Origin: Anaerolineae bacterium
GTDB lineage: Bacteria; Chloroflexota; Anaerolineae; B4-G1; SLSP01
Assembly: GCA_016931315.1 (NCBI GenBank)
Contig: JAFGFB010000034.1
Span: forward strand, 1-45,775
Length of the DNA: 45,775 nucleotides
Reading direction: 5' to 3'
Each line of letters starts with the position of its first letter. Within the stretch, counting starts at the first letter, position 1. Shown here piece by piece: positions 41,101 through 45,775 of this stretch. The position numbers were made by a program, and so were the translations under genes. Under the pieces are notes generated by a model. It worked only from the letters and a program-made list of their open reading frames with translations, ran no database searches and was not told where the DNA came from.

Positions 41101-42541
41101 CTATCTACGTTGGGGGCGAATGCTTTGGAAGCAAGGCGATTTTGCTGCGGCGCGAACGCAATTGGAACGAGCGCTGGCGTTGGCGCAAGAACACGCGATT
41201 TACAAAATCGAGGCGGAAGGATTGCTCAACCTGGGCATCGTTGCTGCCCAGCAGGGCCAACCTGATGCTGCACGCGGCTATTGGGAGCAGACGTTAGCCC
41301 TATGCCGCCTTCAGGGGGACCAATTCACCGCGCATAAGCCTTTGAATAACCTGGGGTTGCTGGCATGGATGCAGAATGACCTGGTTCAGGCGCAGAATTT
41401 CTACGAGCAATCACTGGCGATTTGCCGTGCCGTGGGCTACCGGGAAGGTGAAGCCTCGCTGCTGAACAATCTGGGGCTGATTGCCATTGATCGCGGCGAT
41501 TATGGCGCCAGCAAGGGTTATTTCGAGCAGGCATTGCAGTTAAACCGCAAACTCGGCAACCGCTGGCTTGAAGCGCTGGCGCTCGATAATCTGGGCCTGG
41601 TCTCACGGATGTTGGGCAACTATGAAAAAGCACAGGCATACTTTGAACAGGCGCTGCGTCTCAATCGCGAGCTGGGAAATCGGGTTGAAGAAATCCGTTG
41701 TCTTTCCAACGCGAGTCTGCTCTACCACCAACAACAGGCTCAGCAGACAGCACGCGAAGCAGCGGAGCAGGCGGTCCTCAGTGCACAGGAGCTGGGCGAG
41801 CGCTCTATTCAGGGAGATGCGCTTAGCTATTGGGGACATGCCTTAGCTGCTCTGGGTGAGCGGGAAGCTGCCCGCGATGCTTATCAAAAGGCATTGGCAT
41901 TGCGCTCTGAACTTGGAGAGGTTGTTCGCGCCCAGGTACCGCGCGCGGGATTGATTGAGTTGGCGCTAAGCGAGGGAGATTTCGAAACGGCGCTAGAGCA
42001 TGCCGAAGCCGTGCTCGCATTCCTGGAGACGCAGACCCTGGATGGTGCCGAGGAACCATTCCGCATCTATTGGGCGGTCTATCGAGCGCTCCAGGCTGAA
42101 GAGGATGCACGTGCATCCACGATACTGGCGCAAGCGCATGCACGTCTTCAATCTCAGGCTGGGGCGTTGCCCGATGAGGATGCGCGGCGCATTTTCCTGG
42201 AAGCGGTCGCTCCTCATCGCGCTATCTCCGTCGCCGCAGCTGCGCTGGCGCCCGCCTTACCCGCAGAAGACATTACCCCGGTGAAGGCAATTCCGTCCAG
42301 TGCAGCTGCAGTCCCAGAGGTTATCGTCCCTGCCTTCGCCCCTGTGCCAACGGCAGAGGTGATGCCCCTTACCAGTGCGCCGCCTCAAATCGAAGCGGGC
42401 GGCGCCCTTGAGCCTCAAAGCGCCGATCCGTTGGAATCCCAGATCGCATTGCCGCCCGTAAAAATCAAAGTTAAGCAGAAACGCAACCGCAAGGGGGAGA
42501 TGGTTATCAAAGTTACCATCACTATCAAGAACCAGCACTGA
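38147..42541 (+). CDS. Double cyclase-homology / AAA / TPR signalling protein
   Basis: This 1464-residue protein has the layout of soluble adenylyl cyclase. The first class III cyclase domain (about 35-200) has GLFADISGFTPLAE (Asp42) and FGGDVLGFAGDAML (Asp95), the two metal-binding aspartates. A second, more diverged cyclase domain (about 262-430) follows. Next is a STAND/AAA-16 ATPase with GAAGTGKS (474-481) and LLIVLEDCQWLDEAS (599-613), then about ten TPRs (about 900-1340). A Pro/Ala-rich linker leads to a Lys-rich tail (VKIKVKQKRNRKGEM). It is presumably a cytoplasmic cAMP-forming or signal-sensing switch. Whether it is catalytic or only regulatory is not proven. The ATG at 38147 follows GAGAGGG. 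It appears to be a single gene. Confidence 0.88.
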   Translation: MERKPDSIVAYLQTFLSRSRCMALAHGEALPAVSQGVGLFADISGFTPLAESLNQGLGDSRQGAEVLTRLVNNVFESLINQVLRFGGDVLGFAGDAMLCWFADAAPATALTCALALQREMEAFAAVADPTGNSHTLTLKVGLAAGSARRLQAGAPEYGIFELLTGATLLRVAEAEHHAQKGEIIVAPEIVAVMGAAATWGESREGFRPLLALATHAQAVPGEIAPLPEMTVEALQPYFPPDLFTWLSGAQGQLQAELRPVVSAFVRFEGLDYKHDPDVAAKLDAYVTMLQRSAAYYGGNLMRLDYGDKGNMAHVIFGAPVAHEDDEIRAVGWILEAQAAVQELPFITGQTIGATRGQVYAGALGGALRRGYTLMGDEVNASARLMQACQRGQALVSQRIIKAAQKQYLFHQFPGFQVKGKYEPIPVGTPVAALPPGQQLLAEGPLLGREHELATLLNALEAMLKGNGSVARLEGAAGTGKSRLAGEFMQQALERGVHTLMGSAQSVGQKTAYLAWRDIFRVLFGLQSAWPAQQQARQIEMQLRWLNPDWLLRAPLLGDVLGIPLPDNPTTAALTPQLRQQALFALIEELLARMAEQIPLLIVLEDCQWLDEASTALIHALAANLNTARVMLVCLNRPPEAEVLILPKLGLAANYLQLQLDELPPEAVRQLATAHLGGELPPDVLKMIEERSQGNPFFVKELAETLRETSHLRFEDGRWVLVGSVQNLNLPDSIQGVILARLDRLDEGAKLTLKVASVVGRRFAIRLIEHIHPEDVALQMLLSEIEKLEKRDITQTEIPQEIEQFKSNAMWEVTYATLLYAQRQALHRAVAQWYEAAFTNPADLQPYYPLLAHHYRFAGEPARERRYAVLAGQQAAHDYANREALEFVGRALVLTPDEALEERYSLLLLREGVNDILGEREVQKHDLDALQTLVEALGDAARRAEVALRQANYAEGTGDFVAAVSLVQQAIAQAQETGAADYAAAAYLRWGRMLWKQGDFAAARTQLERALALAQEHAIYKIEAEGLLNLGIVAAQQGQPDAARGYWEQTLALCRLQGDQFTAHKPLNNLGLLAWMQNDLVQAQNFYEQSLAICRAVGYREGEASLLNNLGLIAIDRGDYGASKGYFEQALQLNRKLGNRWLEALALDNLGLVSRMLGNYEKAQAYFEQALRLNRELGNRVEEIRCLSNASLLYHQQQAQQTAREAAEQAVLSAQELGERSIQGDALSYWGHALAALGEREAARDAYQKALALRSELGEVVRAQVPRAGLIELALSEGDFETALEHAEAVLAFLETQTLDGAEEPFRIYWAVYRALQAEEDARASTILAQAHARLQSQAGALPDEDARRIFLEAVAPHRAISVAAAALAPALPAEDITPVKAIPSSAAAVPEVIVPAFAPVPTAEVMPLTSAPPQIEAGGALEPQSADPLESQIALPPVKIKVKQKRNRKGEMVIKVTITIKNQH

Positions 42542-42827
42542 ACAGGTCCCAGTTTAAACCCTGCGAGACGGATTAGTGAGTTAATCTTACCGAAACTAAA
42601 CCGTAATCAAATCAGTTACTAACCCATGTTATACTTAACATAGGATTTATGTCTGTGATTTAGTTGGCACCTTCCCGAAATCTGGCATCTGAGTTTACGC
42701 CTTCCAGGTAACCGCCACGACAACTCTATTTATCTGGATCACCGCTGAGATCCACGATTCCTACAAGATGTTTTTACTCCAACGGTTGGCTCGTTGATGG
42801 GTGCATTTAATTGCCCGGGAGATTGCA
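42542..42827. other. Intergenic region before the FG-GAP gene
   Basis: These 286 AT-richer bases contain no gene. A small inverted repeat ATGTTA-TACT-TAACAT lies at about 42629-42644 and could be a weak hairpin or operator. No clear promoter was identified. Confidence 0.4.
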
Positions 42828-45775
42828 ATGAAACGTTTTCATCTGTGGCTAGGTTTGATATTGTGGGGCGTTATCGCATGGGAGGTGCTTTGCGCATTTC
42901 CTGCATTTGCTGAGCCGCAAGTGCGTGCAACGGTTTCCGTGGAACGCCTTGCCCTCACAGAGCCTATCAGCAACACACTGACGACCCTGCCTCAGGTGAG
43001 CTGGGCGCCAGATGCCGATAGTTACGCCCTCGCCTGGGGCGATATGGATGGCGACGGCGACCTCGACCTGGCAGTGGGCAATTACCAGGGCCTCAACAAG
43101 GTATACTTGAACGTGGGCGGCGCGTTGCAGGAGACCCCAACCTGGCAGGCGCTTGCCAGCGATTACACCGTCAGTCTGGCCTGGGGCGATATGGACAACG
43201 ATGGCGACCTCGACCTAGCGGTGGGGAACTGCGGCAATCTAGTTGACAACGAGTTTCATAACACCTACGTGCAAGTCTACCTCAACGTGGACGGGATGTT
43301 GCAGTCTACACCTGTGTGGACCTCTCACTACGATGGCAATAGCCACCGCAACACCCGCAGCGTGGCTTGGGGTGATATGAACGGCGATGGCTACCTCGAC
43401 CTGGCGGTAGGGAACAGCGGCTATCAGAATGATCGGGCGAACACCTACAACCAGGTTTACCTGAACGTCAATGGGATGTTGGCTGCGACCCCGGCGTGGA
43501 CTTCGGGCGTGCTCGCCGACACCCATGGCGTAGCTTGGGGCGATGCGGATGGCGACGGGGACCTGGATCTTGCAGTGGCTAATTCTATCCACCCAAACGA
43601 TGACCCAAAGCACTCCGCTCAGATTTATCTGAACAACAATGGGGCGTTGTCACCCACACCGACCTGGAACGTCACCCTGCTCGATGCCAACAGTGTTTTG
43701 TGGGGCGATTATGACCGCGATGGGCGTCTTGACCTGGTTTTAGGTGGAAGGGCTGGAGTTGCTATCTACCGGAATGATTTTCCGACATTTTGGGATCAGT
43801 GGTTGATAGCTGTGCCTGGAAGCTACACCGTGTACAGCACAGCGATGGGCGACGCCGATAATGACGGCGATCTGGATATCGCTGTGGGTAGCGGCGGCAC
43901 AACCTTGATTCACTTAACAGAGGCGGATGGATACCCGGCAGAAGAAGGTCAAGTCGTGGGCAACGCCGACGCCCGCAGCGTGGCCTGGGGCGACGTGGAT
44001 GGCGACGGCGATTTGGATCTGGCGATGGGCAACGTCGGCGGTCCCAGTCAACTCTACGTGAACAACTTGCCGCCTTACACTTACTCCGGTGGGCGCTGTT
44101 TTCCTGACGCTGATATTTCCAGTCTGGCGTTGGGCGATGTGGATAATGACGGCGACTTGGACCTGGCGGTGGGATTCTTCTGGGGGAATCAACCCAATGT
44201 GGCTTATCGCAATGCCGACGGCAACCTCTATTCCAGCGTTATCTGGACCCCCAATGCGGCTATCCGCGCCACCAGCCTGGCCTGGGGCGATGTGGATGGC
44301 GACGGCTACCTGGATCTCGCGGTAGGAAATACGCCTTCCGTGGTCTATCGCAATCAAGGGGGGACGTTGGGCAGCACGCCCTATTGGACGGCGACGGGCA
44401 CGCAATCCGCCGCCAGCCTGGCCTGGGGCGATCTGGATGGCGATGGCGACCTGGACCTGGCGGCGGGCGGGTCTCAAACTGTAGTCTATCTGAATCTGGG
44501 CGCTACGTTAGCCGCCACGCCGGTCTGGACGGACACGCTCTGGGGAAACGGGAGCAGCGTGGCCTGGGGCGATATGGACGGCGACGGCGATTTAGATTTA
44601 GCCATCGGCAGCAGCAACTACATTGGCAGCCGGGTTTACTTGAACGTCAACGGGCGTTTGCAAACCACCCCCATCTGGACGCCGGCCGACCCGTTCGAGA
44701 CCAACAGCGTGGCCTGGGGCGATGTGGATGGCGATGGCGACCTCGACCTGGCGTTGGGGCATTACGAGCAGCCAAATCGGATCTACTTGAATGAGAACGG
44801 GCGCTTGCAGACCCGCCCTATCTGGTTAGCCGCGCGGAGTGAAGGAACCTGGCAGTTGTCCTGGCTGGATGCCGAAATGGACGGCGACGTAGACTTGCTG
44901 GCCGGCACCGCCTGGAGTCAGTGGGGGACGACGAGCCCCTCAAATCTGCTGCTCTACTCCAATCTGGGCAGCGCGCTGCATCCTCGCGCGATTACTTTAC
45001 CGGCGACCGGCGCTGCCACCGCCTGGGGACCGCTGAACGGCGACCGCCTCCCGGATGGGGTGGGCCATAATAAAGTCTGGTGGTGTGGTGAGGCCGGGGA
45101 GTCGGCGGCGCTGACGCAAGCGTTGAGCCGCCGCCCGCCGGCCCATCCCCTGTATCCTGCCTTGCCCGCCACAGACCTGACGCTCTCCCTCGCCCATCTC
45201 ACCCCGGCGAGCGGGTACGCGACCACGTACATTTGGGGGCAGGCGCCCATCCTCTTCACCTACACCCTTGCCTCGGATGGCGCTTCGCCCATCATCAGCG
45301 GCTACTACTCGTTGAACGGCGGCGGCAAGTGGCTGCCCGCGCAGCCCACCACCGACACCGTCACCCGCGACTTGGTCGTCCTGGGGCCAACCCTGGATTT
45401 CAATGGTTCAAGTCATTATGTCTGGCACAACACTTCCCCCATCACCGGCGGGGATTTCACGATAGAGTTCTGGTTCAACTCCACTCAGGTAGTGGGGACG
45501 GCAGACCATTGGGAACACGGGATGGGGCTGGTGGATAGTTCCGGTACCACCGGGTTGGGCCGGGACGACTACGGGATTTCATTAGCAGAGGGCAAAGTGC
45601 TGTTCGGCGTGGGCAGCACGACCACCGATACCGTCCTGGTCGGCCCCTTCGCCGCCGATGGGCGCTGGCACTACGTCGCCGCCACCCGCCGGGCCGCCGA
45701 TGGCGCGCTCAGTCTCTACCTGGATGGCGAACCGGTAGCCTCCGGTGTCGGCTCCACGGCCAACCGCTGGTCATC
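42828..45775 (+). CDS. Secreted FG-GAP/VCBS repeat protein with LamG-like domain (3' truncated by window)
   Basis: An open frame of at least 982 codons that runs off the window end. It begins with a signal peptide (MKRFHLWLGLILWGVIAW onward, cleavage likely after AFA near residue 28). Then come 12 good FG-GAP/VCBS-type repeats, each centred on a calcium-binding loop such as WGDMDGDGDLDLAVGN, and two degenerate ones. This suggests a beta-propeller-like surface protein. From about residue 855 a LamG/concanavalin-like domain starts (LDFNGSSHYVWHN, FTIEFWFNST) and is cut by the window. It probably acts in adhesion or carbohydrate binding outside the cell. GGGAGA precedes the ATG at 42828. The repeats also create spurious frames on the other strand. 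Confidence 0.88.
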   Translation, partial: MKRFHLWLGLILWGVIAWEVLCAFPAFAEPQVRATVSVERLALTEPISNTLTTLPQVSWAPDADSYALAWGDMDGDGDLDLAVGNYQGLNKVYLNVGGALQETPTWQALASDYTVSLAWGDMDNDGDLDLAVGNCGNLVDNEFHNTYVQVYLNVDGMLQSTPVWTSHYDGNSHRNTRSVAWGDMNGDGYLDLAVGNSGYQNDRANTYNQVYLNVNGMLAATPAWTSGVLADTHGVAWGDADGDGDLDLAVANSIHPNDDPKHSAQIYLNNNGALSPTPTWNVTLLDANSVLWGDYDRDGRLDLVLGGRAGVAIYRNDFPTFWDQWLIAVPGSYTVYSTAMGDADNDGDLDIAVGSGGTTLIHLTEADGYPAEEGQVVGNADARSVAWGDVDGDGDLDLAMGNVGGPSQLYVNNLPPYTYSGGRCFPDADISSLALGDVDNDGDLDLAVGFFWGNQPNVAYRNADGNLYSSVIWTPNAAIRATSLAWGDVDGDGYLDLAVGNTPSVVYRNQGGTLGSTPYWTATGTQSAASLAWGDLDGDGDLDLAAGGSQTVVYLNLGATLAATPVWTDTLWGNGSSVAWGDMDGDGDLDLAIGSSNYIGSRVYLNVNGRLQTTPIWTPADPFETNSVAWGDVDGDGDLDLALGHYEQPNRIYLNENGRLQTRPIWLAARSEGTWQLSWLDAEMDGDVDLLAGTAWSQWGTTSPSNLLLYSNLGSALHPRAITLPATGAATAWGPLNGDRLPDGVGHNKVWWCGEAGESAALTQALSRRPPAHPLYPALPATDLTLSLAHLTPASGYATTYIWGQAPILFTYTLASDGASPIISGYYSLNGGGKWLPAQPTTDTVTRDLVVLGPTLDFNGSSHYVWHNTSPITGGDFTIEFWFNSTQVVGTADHWEHGMGLVDSSGTTGLGRDDYGISLAEGKVLFGVGSTTTDTVLVGPFAADGRWHYVAATRRAADGALSLYLDGEPVASGVGSTANRWS

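Noticed and set aside
42105-42120. Palindrome GGATGCACGTGCATCC with a CACGTG core as a second parS
   Set aside because: Only the central bases match parS, and it lies inside the cyclase/TPR coding region.
43914-44477. 187-codon minus-strand frame in the FG-GAP gene
   Set aside because: It is the antisense of the repeated calcium-loop coding sequence and has no independent support.

Overview
The window looks like a stretch of chromosome from a Chloroflexota bacterium, most likely of the Anaerolineae/Ardenticatenia type. This is inferred from gene content: a RodZ-like HTH protein with a DUF4115 tail, a double XRE-HTH regulator, an orphan mraZ/ftsZ pair, several STAND/TPR giants and proline/threonine-rich lipoprotein linkers. 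No sequence comparison could be run. The base composition is moderately GC-rich. There is no prophage, plasmid or CRISPR array; the only transposase-like gene is a short IS630-type fragment.

Left part (1-10.7 kb). A gene-free, hairpin-rich end is followed by a glycerate kinase, an orphan solute-binding lipoprotein with a secreted clan-A glycosidase, and a Nudix hydrolase overlapping a GlcD-like FAD oxidase. A compact minus-strand operon rplI - rodZ-like - rimO comes next, then a two-gene operon of a double-HTH regulator and a TPR protein. A perfect 16-bp parS site lies at 9429-9444.

Origin region (about 10.8-11.8 kb). About 1 kb without genes holds two perfect DnaA boxes, several near-boxes, a GC-rich/DnaA-trio/AT-rich arrangement and a perfect palindrome. 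Hand-sampled GC skew changes sign here. With the nearby parS site, this is read as the likely chromosomal replication origin (oriC), next to rpsT.

Middle part (11.8-28.1 kb). This holds rpsT, a CapA-like lipoprotein, tRNA-Val(GAC), dnaE, a nucleoside deoxyribosyltransferase-like gene and the sufCBD operon. The suf operon has a strong promoter and a structured, pseudoknot-capable leader. It is followed by an unusual protein with two near-identical cysteine-peptidase units, a small conserved-looking protein, ftsZ and mraZ.

Right part (28.1-45.8 kb). A minus-strand operon encodes a two-TM miniprotein, a 2289-residue NACHT-TPR protein and a C25/caspase-like protease. Its layout suggests a previously undescribed sensor-protease-membrane-effector (conflict or cell-death) system. 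It runs directly into mraZ. A divergent IS630-type HTH fragment, a double-cyclase/AAA/TPR giant and a truncated secreted FG-GAP/LamG-type protein complete the window.

At least ten intergenic hairpins share a peculiar build: T-run, variable perfect stem, triloop, A-run. They belong to one or more MITE-like families scattered between the genes, including one next to the origin.
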